Assembly (NCBI GenBank): GCA_016717595.1 | Contig: JADKFE010000108.1 | Coordinates: 1-9,739, forward strand | Direction of reading: 5' to 3' | DNA: 9,739 nucleotides | DNA from: Deltaproteobacteria bacterium | GTDB taxonomy: Bacteria > Myxococcota_A > UBA796 > CAJQPC01 | In this document: piece by piece, positions 1-7,045 of the stretch | Numbering within the stretch: position 1 is the first letter of the stretch | How the letters are laid out: each line of letters begins with the position of its first letter | Made by a program: the position numbers and the translations under genes | The notes under the pieces: generated by a model | The model's database searches: none | Seen by the model: the letters and a program-made list of their open reading frames with translations, nothing else | What the model was told of the DNA's origin: nothing

Positions 1-5
1 AGGAA

Positions 6-375
6 GGTGGAGGCGGTGGGAGTCGAACCCACGTCCGAAATCACTCGTTCTTGACCGCTACATGCTTAGCCCGATGTGTCGAACTCTCGTAGGTCCATCG
101 GACCAAACCTACGTTAGAGTCGTCGGCGAATTGATTTGGTTATTTATCGACCCCTAGAGCCACGCCGTTTGCTCCTCAGGTCTATCCCAGTCTGGACATG
201 CCCAAACAGCACCCTGGGAGAGTGATCTGTTCGGACAGCTAACACTGACTAAGCAGCGATAGCGAACGCGTTGTTGTTGTTGGCGTTTTGGTTTTGTTCG
301 GAGATTTACGAGGTGCAAACGCCCTCGGCATGCTGTCTCGACCTACTGCGACCCCGTCGAAACCGTTTCGCCCCC
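6..375 (-). ncRNA. ssrA: Transfer-messenger RNA (tmRNA), one-piece form
   Basis: tmRNA rescues ribosomes stalled on broken mRNAs: it enters the A site as an alanyl-tRNA mimic, then supplies a short reading frame that tags the nascent protein for proteolysis. Read on the minus strand, the 5' end GGGGGCGAAACGG is the conserved tmRNA start. The 3' end carries the tRNA-like half with a TTCGACTCCC T arm. The first seven bases (375-369) pair with CGCCTCC at 15-9, with one G-U pair, forming a complete acceptor stem. A single discriminator A (8) is followed by CC and then T (5), so the terminal CCA is not fully encoded. The tag frame lies at 299-249. About 370 nt is normal for a one-piece tmRNA. The gene begins 39 bases after the stop of the upstream YfhO-like gene on the same strand. 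I see no clear sigma70 promoter in that gap, so its promoter may lie inside the end of that gene. Confidence 0.96.
249..299 (-). other. tmRNA proteolysis-tag reading frame
   Basis: Inside the tmRNA, an open frame ends in TAG at 251-249 and reads EQNQNANNNNAFAIAA if the resume codon is GAA (299-297). The hydrophobic A-I-A-A end is the typical ClpXP/Lon-type degron end of bacterial tags. An in-frame TAA occurs three codons upstream, so the frame can only start at ATC, TCC or GAA; GAA is preferred because resume codons are usually G-initial. The four consecutive AAC (Asn) codons make the tag unusually Asn-rich. The resume codon itself is inferred, not proved. Confidence 0.75.
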
Positions 376-414
376 GTTTCCTTCAAAGATCGATCGACCG
401 TGGCCGACGTCCCT

Positions 415-2445
415 TCAACTCCCCTTATGCCCACGTCGAGCGGAGAAGTCAAGGAGCACGAGGCCGAGGACGCTGAGGAGGCCCAGGCTCAGGAGCCCTA
501 CGCCGAAGGTGAAGCCGCGGGGGCGATAGCGTAGGGTGAGCTTGGCCTCTCCGGCGGCGACGGGCACGCCCATGAAGGCGCCGCCGACGCGCAGGATCGG
601 GCGCTCGACGCCGTCCACGACGGCCTCCCAGCCCGGCGACCAGGCCTCGGTGATGACGGCGAGGCCCGGGGCGCCGAGCAGGCGGAGCTGGAGGGTGGCG
701 CCGCCGTCTTGGGTGACGGGGATGGGGGTTGGCGGGGCAGGAACGCCTTGGATCGGCTCGGCCTCAACGGTTGGGCGGGCTCGGCTGGCTTGGCCGAGGA
801 GCACCTGGCGCAGGGCGGCCTCGGCGTCGGGGGCCTGGGTCGTGGCGCTGGCGAGCCACGCGCGGGGCGCCTCGGCGTCGAGCCAGTAGGCGCGAAGCGG
901 CGCGGTGGGCAAGCTCAGCTCAGGCAGATCGCCAAGGATCGGGGGCGGGCTCCCCTCACCCGCCCACAGGACGACCCGCACCCCGGCGAATCGTAGCAGG
1001 CGCGTGGACTCGGGGCTGAGGGCCTCGATGGGGAACCACGGGCGGGCCACGCGGCGGTCGAGGCCGGCCATCAGGCGCTCGGTGTCTCTGGAGACGGGCA
1101 GGTCGTAGCCCCGGAGATCTCGCAGGCCGACCAAGGCCCCGGTGTTGGGCTGCAGCGCCCAGCCGAGGCCGACCACCCTGCCCTCGCCGACGGCCTCCTT
1201 GAGCGCCTGGGTCCACGGCGCCGGGGCCGGGTCGTGCTCGGCCCAAGGCAAGGCGTGCTGGTCGCGGGCTCTCGCATACGCGCCGGTGAGGGCGACGAGC
1301 AGGCCCAAGGCGGCGGCGAGGCGGGCCGGGGCGAGCTTGGGGAGCTGAGCGCGGAGGGCGTCGAGGCCAAACCCGGCGGCGAAGCTCAAGATCAGCGCGG
1401 CCTCGACGCCGAGTCGGCTCTGGTTGAGCACGGGGCCGCCGAGCAGCGCCGCGCCCAAACAGAGCGCCCAGACGGACCACAAGGCCCGGCCCTTGGTCGT
1501 CCGAAGGGCGAAGATCGCCAACGCCATGATCCCCAGGCCGGGGTGAAGCTGGGACTCGGCCCAGGCGCCGGGGCCACGATACCCCGCCTCGGTCGCGGGG
1601 TGGCCGAGCCAGCCGGGCCACACGAGCTCCACGAGGGTGCCGGGGCTCAGGCGGTTTCCGCCGTGGGCGCTGAGCGTGGCCGAGCGGGCGAGCTGCTCCA
1701 GAAACGGCGCCCAGATCGGCGCGCTGAGCAGGGCCCCCAGGCTGAGGCCGCCGAGGAGCCCCAGCCAGGCGCGGCGGCTCCGCAGGCGGCAGGCGGCGAG
1801 CACGGCGGTGAGGATGAGGCCGTGGGCCGCGGTCTCGGGGTGTCCGCCGAAGATCAACAAGGCGGCGGCGAAGGCCAAGGGCAGGGGCCCGCCCCCGGCG
1901 CGAAGGGCCTCCACCCCCAGGGCGAGCCAGGGCCACAGCGCGTAGGTCGTCGCGTGGGGGTGCTGCAGCCAGACGGAGACATAGGGGCTCGACGCCGCGC
2001 CCAGGGCCACGAGGCCGCTGGCGAGGCTGGACTGGCCCCAACGCCGGGCGAGCAGCGCGGATCCCGCGGCCAAGACCATCAGCGTGATCAGGTGCCCCAG
2101 GTTGACGAGCACCCCATCGGGCACGATCCCCTCACCGAACACAAACAGCCAGGTGACCCACGACATCGGGCGCGACTGCATGTCGGCCAGAAGCGGCGCG
2201 CCGCCGTAGATCTGGGGGTTCCACAGCGGCGCACGCCCCGCGCGGAGCTCGGCGACGACGGCGCGGCGCAGGGCCTTGAGCTGCACGGCGGGGTCGGAGA
2301 GCTGGGGGTGCCGCACCCGGCCGCCGGGCTCGGACTGGAAGGCGTGGTGAACGCTTAGGTGATCGTCGGCGCTCACGGGGCCCAGGAGGAGCTGGGGCCG
2401 TGCGGCCAAGGCGGCGATGAGGGCGACGGCGGCCAGGCGACGCAC
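415..2445 (-). CDS. YfhO-like polytopic membrane protein (GT-C-like)
   Basis: A 676-residue integral membrane protein of the bacterial YfhO family, whose members are thought to be GT-C-type lipid-linked sugar transferases of the cell envelope. The key sign is the loop after the first membrane segment, APLWNPQIYGGAPLLADMQS at about residues 72-91, which matches the family hallmark PLWNPYxxGGxPLLAD.QS. About 10-11 hydrophobic segments follow: near residues 5-22, 97-135, 140-160, 165-182, 188-220, 226-250, several up to about 390, and one at the C-terminus. Before the last membrane helix there is a soluble beta-rich region with PGWEAVVDGVERPILRVGGA and a VPVAAGEAKLTLRYRP stretch, the usual C-terminal pattern of YfhO proteins. 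The start is GTG at 2445, with GGAG seven bases upstream. It is divergent from the amidohydrolase gene, with 51 bases between starts, and ends 39 bases before tmRNA. Substrate and pathway cannot be read from the sequence. Confidence 0.85.
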   Translation of the reverse strand: MRRLAAVALIAALAARPQLLLGPVSADDHLSVHHAFQSEPGGRVRHPQLSDPAVQLKALRRAVVAELRAGRAPLWNPQIYGGAPLLADMQSRPMSWVTWLFVFGEGIVPDGVLVNLGHLITLMVLAAGSALLARRWGQSSLASGLVALGAASSPYVSVWLQHPHATTYALWPWLALGVEALRAGGGPLPLAFAAALLIFGGHPETAAHGLILTAVLAACRLRSRRAWLGLLGGLSLGALLSAPIWAPFLEQLARSATLSAHGGNRLSPGTLVELVWPGWLGHPATEAGYRGPGAWAESQLHPGLGIMALAIFALRTTKGRALWSVWALCLGAALLGGPVLNQSRLGVEAALILSFAAGFGLDALRAQLPKLAPARLAAALGLLVALTGAYARARDQHALPWAEHDPAPAPWTQALKEAVGEGRVVGLGWALQPNTGALVGLRDLRGYDLPVSRDTERLMAGLDRRVARPWFPIEALSPESTRLLRFAGVRVVLWAGEGSPPPILGDLPELSLPTAPLRAYWLDAEAPRAWLASATTQAPDAEAALRQVLLGQASRARPTVEAEPIQGVPAPPTPIPVTQDGGATLQLRLLGAPGLAVITEAWSPGWEAVVDGVERPILRVGGAFMGVPVAAGEAKLTLRYRPRGFTFGVGLLSLGLLSVLGLVLLDFSARRGHKGS

Positions 2446-2457
2446 GGCGGGCTCCAG

Positions 2458-2472
2458 CGGGCGGCGCGCCCG
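2458..2472. repeat. 15-bp perfect inverted repeat between divergent starts
   Basis: CGGGCG-GCG-CGCCCG is a perfect 6+3+6 inverted repeat. It lies in the 51-base gap between the divergent YfhO-like and amidohydrolase genes, about 13 bases upstream of the YfhO-like start. It could be an operator or a 5'-UTR hairpin. In such GC-rich DNA it may also be chance. Confidence 0.35.
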
Positions 2473-2496
2473 TGGTCAGCAGGATACCGGAGCGGG

Positions 2497-3264
2497 GTGA
2501 CCCCAGCCCTCCTGGTGACCGCCCCGCACAGCGCCGTCGTGATCCCCGCAGGGCTCCGCGACCGCCTGCTCGTGGACGAAGCGGCCATCTGGGCCGCCCA
2601 CGACCTCGGCACCGCCCAGCTCGCCGCCTGTCTGGGCGCGGAGCACGTCGCCTTGGCCGAGGTCTCCCGGCTGGTTCTGGACCTCGATCACGAGCTGCCC
2701 GATGATGGCCGCGCCGATCGCCGCTTCCCCACCGTAGACGCCTTGGGTCGCCGACTCTGGGCCACGGAGCTTGATCTTCCCGAGCGCCAGTCGTTGATCG
2801 AGGCCCATTATCGGCCCTGGTACGCCGCCGTTCGCGCCGCCCGGGAGTCCCTCACGCGGAGCTGGGGCCGCCTGCTGCACGTCGATCTCAACGCCTGGGG
2901 CCGGGCCGATGGCGCGTCCGAGGCCGATCTCGCCGCCGCGCCGCCGCTGCTGTTGGCCAACGGCGGCTACCCCGAGACCGGCGAGGGCGAGCGGGTGTCG
3001 TGCCGGGCCGATCTGCTGCGCGCCTTGGCCGAGCACATCCAGGCCGAGACCGGGCTCAAAGTAGGCATCAACCTGCGGTTTAAGGGCGGCGGGGTGCTGC
3101 GCACCTTCGGTCATCACCCCGGCAGCACCGTGCAGCTCACCGTGCAGCGTGGGCTTTTGAGCGACGACGACGTCACCTTAGACGCCGACCGCGCCGAGGC
3201 CCTGGGCCTTGGCTTAGAACGGGCGATCACGGCCTGGCGCCGGTCGTCCTCCCCCATGAGGTGA
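2497..3264 (+). CDS. N-formylglutamate amidohydrolase family protein
   Basis: A 255-residue protein of the N-formylglutamate amidohydrolase (FGase, HutG-type) superfamily; these are Zn-dependent amidases that release formate and glutamate in histidine breakdown. Matching elements in order are: TAPHSAVVIP near residue 8 (family PHSG..VP, H11 a likely metal ligand); EVSRLVLDLDHELP near residue 55 (family SR.VVDLNR); HVDLNAWG near residue 129; and INLRFKGGGVLRTFGHHPGS with VQLTVQR near residues 190-216 (family N.PFKGG..T..yG.P......iE..R). A longer open frame extends upstream to 2359, but it would overlap the divergent gene. GTG at 2497 has GGAG four bases upstream and begins exactly at the conserved core. 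Several family positions differ (HS then A instead of G, LDLDH instead of VDLNR), so the substrate may not be N-formylglutamate. No hut genes are nearby. It is followed five bases later by the thioesterase gene, so the two are probably co-transcribed. Confidence 0.8.
   Translation: MTPALLVTAPHSAVVIPAGLRDRLLVDEAAIWAAHDLGTAQLAACLGAEHVALAEVSRLVLDLDHELPDDGRADRRFPTVDALGRRLWATELDLPERQSLIEAHYRPWYAAVRAARESLTRSWGRLLHVDLNAWGRADGASEADLAAAPPLLLANGGYPETGEGERVSCRADLLRALAEHIQAETGLKVGINLRFKGGGVLRTFGHHPGSTVQLTVQRGLLSDDDVTLDADRAEALGLGLERAITAWRRSSSPMR
3258..3264 (+). promoter_or_regulatory. Ribosome binding site that decides the thioesterase start
   Basis: GAGGTGA overlaps the last codons and stop of the amidohydrolase gene and sits five bases before ATG 3270. 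It makes ATG 3270 a better start than the in-frame GTG at 3261, which is part of this Shine-Dalgarno sequence. Confidence 0.7.
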
Positions 3265-3269
3265 ACACG

Positions 3270-3713
3270 ATGGCCCGCTTCTACGAGACCCGCTTCGGCG
3301 TGTACTTCGACGATCTCGACATGTTCGGTATCCTGCACAACGCCCGCTACCTGCTCTTTGTGGAGCGGGCCCTGGGCGAGTTCTGGACCACCATCGGCCT
3401 GGGGCCCTTCGCCAGCGAGGCCCACCCCGATCACCAGCACCTCGTGCGCGCGAACCACATCGAGTACGATCGTCCCATGGTCGGCGTCGGCGAGGTTCGT
3501 GTGCGAATTCAGGCCCGCAAGATCGGCCGCACGTCGTTGATCATGGGCTTTAAGGTGATGCCCCGGGATGAGGATCTCCCCTTGGCCCAGGGCTGGCGGG
3601 TGCTCGTGCGCATCGACCCCGCCACCCGGGCGACCTTGCCCTGGTCGGATCAGCTCCGGGCCTTGGTGACGCCGTACCTCGACCCCAACGGAGGCCCCGA
3701 TCTCCCCGCGTGA
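3270..3713 (+). CDS. Hot-dog acyl-CoA thioesterase, YbgC/4HBT family
   Basis: A 147-residue single-domain hot-dog-fold protein, the normal length for YbgC/4-hydroxybenzoyl-CoA thioesterases, which hydrolyse acyl-CoA thioesters in the cytoplasm. The N-terminal signature VYFDDLDMFGILHNARYLLF (residues 11-30) matches the family pattern V.f.DtD..Ghv.Ha.Yl; Asp17 fits the catalytic aspartate followed by x-x-G. A central VRANHIEYDRPM stretch and R-x-R-I-Q-A-R-K-I-G strand fit the second half of the fold. ATG 3270 is chosen because GAGGTGA lies just upstream. The gene follows the amidohydrolase gene by five bases and precedes the FHA-ABC gene by fewer than 20, so it belongs to the same transcript. 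No Tol-Pal genes are near, so a Tol-linked role as in E. coli YbgC cannot be claimed; the acyl substrate is unknown. Confidence 0.88.
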   Translation: MARFYETRFGVYFDDLDMFGILHNARYLLFVERALGEFWTTIGLGPFASEAHPDHQHLVRANHIEYDRPMVGVGEVRVRIQARKIGRTSLIMGFKVMPRDEDLPLAQGWRVLVRIDPATRATLPWSDQLRALVTPYLDPNGGPDLPA

Positions 3714-3732
3714 GGGCCAGCTCGGCGCGTCC

Positions 3733-6021
3733 TTGGCCGAGCTGGGCCCCGAGGGCCGCTGGCGTGTCGGCCGCGCCGCCGACAACGAGCTGGTCATCGA
3801 CAGCCCGCTCGTCTCTGGGCGCCACCTGCTGATTGAGCGCGCCGAGGGGCGGCTGTGGCTCACCGATCTGGGCAGCACAAACGGCAGCTTCGTGAACGGT
3901 CGGCGCCTGAACCCCCAGGCGCGGGAGGCCGTCAGCGAGGACGCCACGGTCACCTTGGGCTCGTTGACGCTCACCGCCGGGGTCATCGAGCAGGCCCGGC
4001 GCGGTCGGCTCATGCGCCCACGCGACACAGACCGCCTGCTGATTGGCCGCGCGCTGTTCACCGACCTGCGCCTCGACGCGCCGACCGTGTCGGATCAGCA
4101 CGCCGAGCTGCGCCGGGAGGGCGGCGAGTGGTTCTTGCGTGACCTGAACAGCGCCGCCGGGACCTGGGTGAACGGGCGCCTAGCCCGGGGCTGGATCCGC
4201 CTGCACCAGGGCGATCGGGTGGAGCTGGGGCGTTTTCGCCTCGCGCTCGACTCTCTGGGCGCGGGCTCCCCTACTTTCACGGCGCTCGACTATGGCCGTG
4301 AGCTTCGCCTGGAGCTGCGCGGCGTGGGGGTCTGCGCGCCCGACGGCGCGGTCCTGTTAAACGATGTTCAGCTCGCCGCCCGACCCGGTGAGCTGGTCAT
4401 GGTGCTGGGGCCGTCTGGCGCGGGCAAATCGACGCTTCTGCGCCTGCTCGCGGGGCTCAGCCGACCCAACACCGGGCGCGTCACGATCAACGGCCAAGAT
4501 CTCCAGGGTCGAGGCGGGTTTTTCGCCTCGCTCATCGGCTGGGTGCCCCAACAAGAGACCTTGCCCGAGGGCCTCACCGCCGCCGAGGTGCTGCGCTTCG
4601 CCGCCCGGCTGCGCCTGCCCCCTGAAGCCGTCGAGGAGCGGGTCGCCGCCGTGCTCGACTCCTTGGAGCTCGGCCCCGTCGCCGGGGTGCGCGTCAACAG
4701 CGGCCTCTCCGGCGGGCAGCTTCGGCGGCTCTCCATCGGCGTCGAGCTGCTCAGCGACCCGGGCCTGCTCGTGCTGGATGAGCCCTGCGCCGGGCTCGAC
4801 AGCCGGGCCTCGCTCAACGTCCTGCGCCTCTGCCGCCGCTTGGCCGACTCCGGGCGCCCCGTCGTGCTCTCGGCCCACGCCCCGCGCCCGGAGGCCTTGG
4901 AGCTGGCGGACCTCGCGGTGGTGCTCGCTGAGGGGCGCCTCGTCTGGGCGGGGCCGCCGGGCGGGGCGATGCGGGCGTTTTTTACCCCCGCCGGGCGTCG
5001 CCCACACCCCCAGGCCACCGCCGCCGATCTCGCCATGGACAGCCTCGCGCCCCAAGACGGCGCCGAGCAGGCCGAGGCCTGGGCCGCGCGCTTCGCCACC
5101 ACCGAGACCTACGCCCGCTACGTCGCCGCCCGCTTGGGCCCCGGCGAGCCGAGCCCCAGCCCAAGCCCCGCCGAGCCGCCGCGCCCTACCCCCCGCCCGG
5201 GCCTTTGTGCAGTACGTCACCCTCTGCCGCCGATCTGCGCTTCAGCTCACACGAAGCCCCGCGGATCTCGCCTTGTTGGCGGCCCAAGCGCCCTTGGTCG
5301 GCGCCTTGATCGTCGCCTTGTTTCGCCCCCCCGGCTTCTTGTGGATCGAGGGTTACGGCGTGGTGCTCGCCGCCCGGGATCAGCTCAGCCCGGCCCTGTT
5401 CTTGTTGGCGGCGGCGGCGATGTGGCTGGGCAACAACAACGCGGCGCGAGAGCTCGTGCGGGAGCGGGCGAGCTTTCGGCGGGAGCGTCGGGCGGGGCTG
5501 TCTGCGGGCGCGGCGATCTGCGCCAAAGCGACGGTGCTCGGCCTCGCCTCGGCGATTCAGGCCCTCGTGTTGACCCTCGGCGCCGCGGCCTTGGGCCCGC
5601 TGATCCCCACGGATCCGCCCCAGCTCGCGGCGATCTGGGCGGTGCTCACGCTCACGGCCTGGTCCGGGGTGAGCCTCGGCCTGCTCATCTCCGCCGCCGC
5701 GCGCAGCCCTTCGCCGCGGCGCTCATGGTGCCCCTCGCCGTGCTGCCCCAGATCATGCTCGGCGGCCTCGTGGCCTCGTTGCCGTCCCTGGAGCCCCTCG
5801 CCCGCGCCGCCGCGGACACGATCGTCCCCCTCCGATCGTCTTTTGACGCCTTGGATCGCCTCGCGCTCACCGAGCTGCCCGGCGGCCTAGAGCGCCTGCG
5901 ATCCCTGGGCTTGATCCCCGACTCCGGCGCGCCGGGCCCCTGGTCCGAGCGGGTGAGCCTGCTCGCCCTACAAGCCGTGGCCCCCCTCTTGCCCGCCTGG
6001 CTGCTCCTCCGGCGCGCTTGA
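3733..6021 (+). CDS. Double-FHA ABCG-type ABC transporter, ATPase-permease fusion, frameshifted as read
   Basis: An ABC half-transporter of the ABCG type preceded by two phosphothreonine-binding FHA domains. FHA1 is at residues 8-80 (GR 13-14, SGRH 28-31, GSTNG 47-51). FHA2 is at 100-172 (IGR 104-106, SDQH 120-123; its usual STNG loop reads SAAG). The ATPase is at 195-415: Walker A GPSGAGKS 226-233, Q loop VPQQ 271-274, signature LSGGQ 325-329, Walker B LLVLDEP 345-351 with Glu350, H-loop His382. After a Pro-rich linker the permease continues in the next frame (from about 5180), including an NNNAARELVRERASFRRER motif typical of bacterial ABCG permeases, then returns to the first frame near 5705. 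Removing one C in the C run at 5179-5184 and adding one in CCC 5707-5709 gives a continuous protein of 762 residues. TTG 3733 is the only standard start, but FHA-like sequence begins upstream of it. The cargo is unknown; FHA domains suggest control by a Ser/Thr kinase. Confidence 0.82.
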   Translation: MAELGPEGRWRVGRAADNELVIDSPLVSGRHLLIERAEGRLWLTDLGSTNGSFVNGRRLNPQAREAVSEDATVTLGSLTLTAGVIEQARRGRLMRPRDTDRLLIGRALFTDLRLDAPTVSDQHAELRREGGEWFLRDLNSAAGTWVNGRLARGWIRLHQGDRVELGRFRLALDSLGAGSPTFTALDYGRELRLELRGVGVCAPDGAVLLNDVQLAARPGELVMVLGPSGAGKSTLLRLLAGLSRPNTGRVTINGQDLQGRGGFFASLIGWVPQQETLPEGLTAAEVLRFAARLRLPPEAVEERVAAVLDSLELGPVAGVRVNSGLSGGQLRRLSIGVELLSDPGLLVLDEPCAGLDSRASLNVLRLCRRLADSGRPVVLSAHAPRPEALELADLAVVLAEGRLVWAGPPGGAMRAFFTPAGRRPHPQATAADLAMDSLAPQDGAEQAEAWAARFATTETYARYVAARLGPGEPSPSPSPAEPPRPTPRPGLCAVRHPLPPICASAHTKPRGSRLVGGPSALGRRLDRRLVSPPRLLVDRGLRRGARRPGSAQPGPVLVGGGGDVAGQQQRGARARAGAGELSAGASGGAVCGRGDLRQSDGARPRLGDSGPRVDPRRRGLGPADPHGSAPARGDLGGAHAHGLVRGEPRPAHLRRRAQPFAAALMVPLAVLPQIMLGGLVASLPSLEPLARAAADTIVPLRSSFDALDRLALTELPGGLERLRSLGLIPDSGAPGPWSERVSLLALQAVAPLLPAWLLLRRA

Positions 6022-6082
6022 CTCGTCAAGTCATCTGCGCGTGTTGAAGTTGAAGGGTATGCTGAGGTCGACCGAAATGGTC

Positions 6083-6090
6083 GGAGGTGA
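6083..6090 (+). promoter_or_regulatory. Strong ribosome binding site of the M15 peptidase gene
   Basis: GGAGGTGA lies six bases before ATG 6097 and contains an in-frame TGA, which fixes 6097 as the start. A small inverted repeat, CGACC-GAAAT-GGTCG at 6069-6083, abuts it and could partly mask it. Confidence 0.65.
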
Positions 6091-6096
6091 ACCACC

Positions 6097-7045
6097 ATGC
6101 TCATCGTCCTCACCTTGGCCTGCACGAGCGGCGGATTCCCCGACGTGGTGATCGGCAAAGCCGACAGCGCCGACTCCACCTGGGGTTTTGACACCTCCAC
6201 CGAGGGCGAAGACAGCCAGCGCCCCGAGGACACCGAAGACAGCGCCCGCCTGAGGACACCTCCGTCCCCGAGCCCTCCGACGAGGAGGTCTGTTACCTGG
6301 GCTCCGACCGCAAAGGCGTCACCTGCCTGCCCTTGGTGGACTACGACCCGGCCTGGGGCGACGACTACGAGTACCCCGACCCGCTCAGCGGATCCGCACA
6401 ATACCGCGCGCCGATCCGGTTTCTTGATCTCAACGCCGTGGACGCGGCCACCAAGCTGGCGCCCAACTTTGTGCTCTCCGAGGTCGCGCAGGACTGGAAG
6501 GGCCGCTACGCCGTCTACCAGCCCCACGCCGTCGAGCGCCTACAAGACATCCGCGACGCCATCGGCGGCCCCCTGACCATCAACTCCGGCTATCGAAACA
6601 TCAGCTACAACGCCTCCGTTGGCGGGGCCAGCTCAAGCCGCCACGTCTACGGCGACGCCGCGGACATGGCCTCGTCCTTGGCCGACCTAGAGGAGCTCGG
6701 CGAGCTCTGCGCCGACCTAGGCGCGGGCTACATCGGCTATTACTCAAGCCACGTTCATTGTGACTGGCGGGATGACCCGCTGGAGCCCGCCTTCTACGGA
6801 AGCGCCTTCGCCCCCGCCGCCGCGCCCAAGCCCGAGCACCGCGCCCGTTTGGTCCCCGGCCCTACGTGGACCGCCCCGGCCGAGGGCTGGGACGAGGGGC
6901 GAGCCCTGCGTGAGTGGCGGCGTATGACGCCGCGGGCGCGGTCATCGCCGAGGCTCGGGGCGACACCTTCACGCCGCCGACGGGCGCCGCCGAGGTCGAG
7001 GTGACCGTGGGGCGGGCGGTGACGCTGCGGCGGCCCGCGCGTTGA
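6097..7045 (+). CDS. Secreted or lipid-anchored M15-type peptidase (Peptidase_M15_3/DUF882), frameshifted as read
   Basis: A zinc peptidase of the M15_3/DUF882 type, which act on peptidoglycan cross-link peptides (D,D-carboxypeptidase or endopeptidase) outside the cytoplasm. The N-terminus MLIVLTLACTSGG is a very short hydrophobic stretch with a Cys that resembles a lipoprotein signal. An acidic Asp/Ser/Thr/Glu/Pro linker follows. The catalytic part has INSGYRN, VGGASSSRHVYGDAADM and SSHVHCDWR, giving the His, Asp and His zinc ligands of S-x-H-x(6)-D and H-x-H. Reading it needs three frames: frame of 6097 to about 6248, frame of 6252 (PEDTSVPEPSDEEVCYLG onward) to about 6915, then a third frame with YDAAGAVIAEARGDTF to TGA 7043-7045. 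GC-rich third positions support each switch, and the third frame is better than the continuation that stops at 7004. Each switch equals one missing base; restored length is about 316 residues. The gene is read toward tRNA-Arg. Confidence 0.75.

Noticed and set aside
376..420. tmRNA promoter candidate (TTGAAG with TTTGAA)
   Set aside because: The two boxes are about 25 bases apart and the -10 matches poorly, so I do not call it.
271..534. Small plus-strand open frames over the tmRNA and the end of the YfhO-like gene
   Set aside because: They lie antisense to a structured RNA and a coding sequence and have no start signal of note.
1234..2358. Long plus-strand open frame (374 codons) opposite the YfhO-like gene
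   Set aside because: It is a shadow of the minus-strand membrane protein gene; composition is Gly/Gln/Glu/Ala-rich with no recognisable domain.
3114..4061. Minus-strand open frame across the thioesterase and FHA genes
   Set aside because: It covers two well-supported plus-strand genes and encodes low-complexity sequence.
6018..6063. Promoter candidate upstream of the M15 gene (TTGACT or TTGAAG with TATGCT)
   Set aside because: No -35-like box lies at 15-19 bases from TATGCT: the TTGAAG copies are 2 and 8 bases away and TTGACT is 34 bases away.
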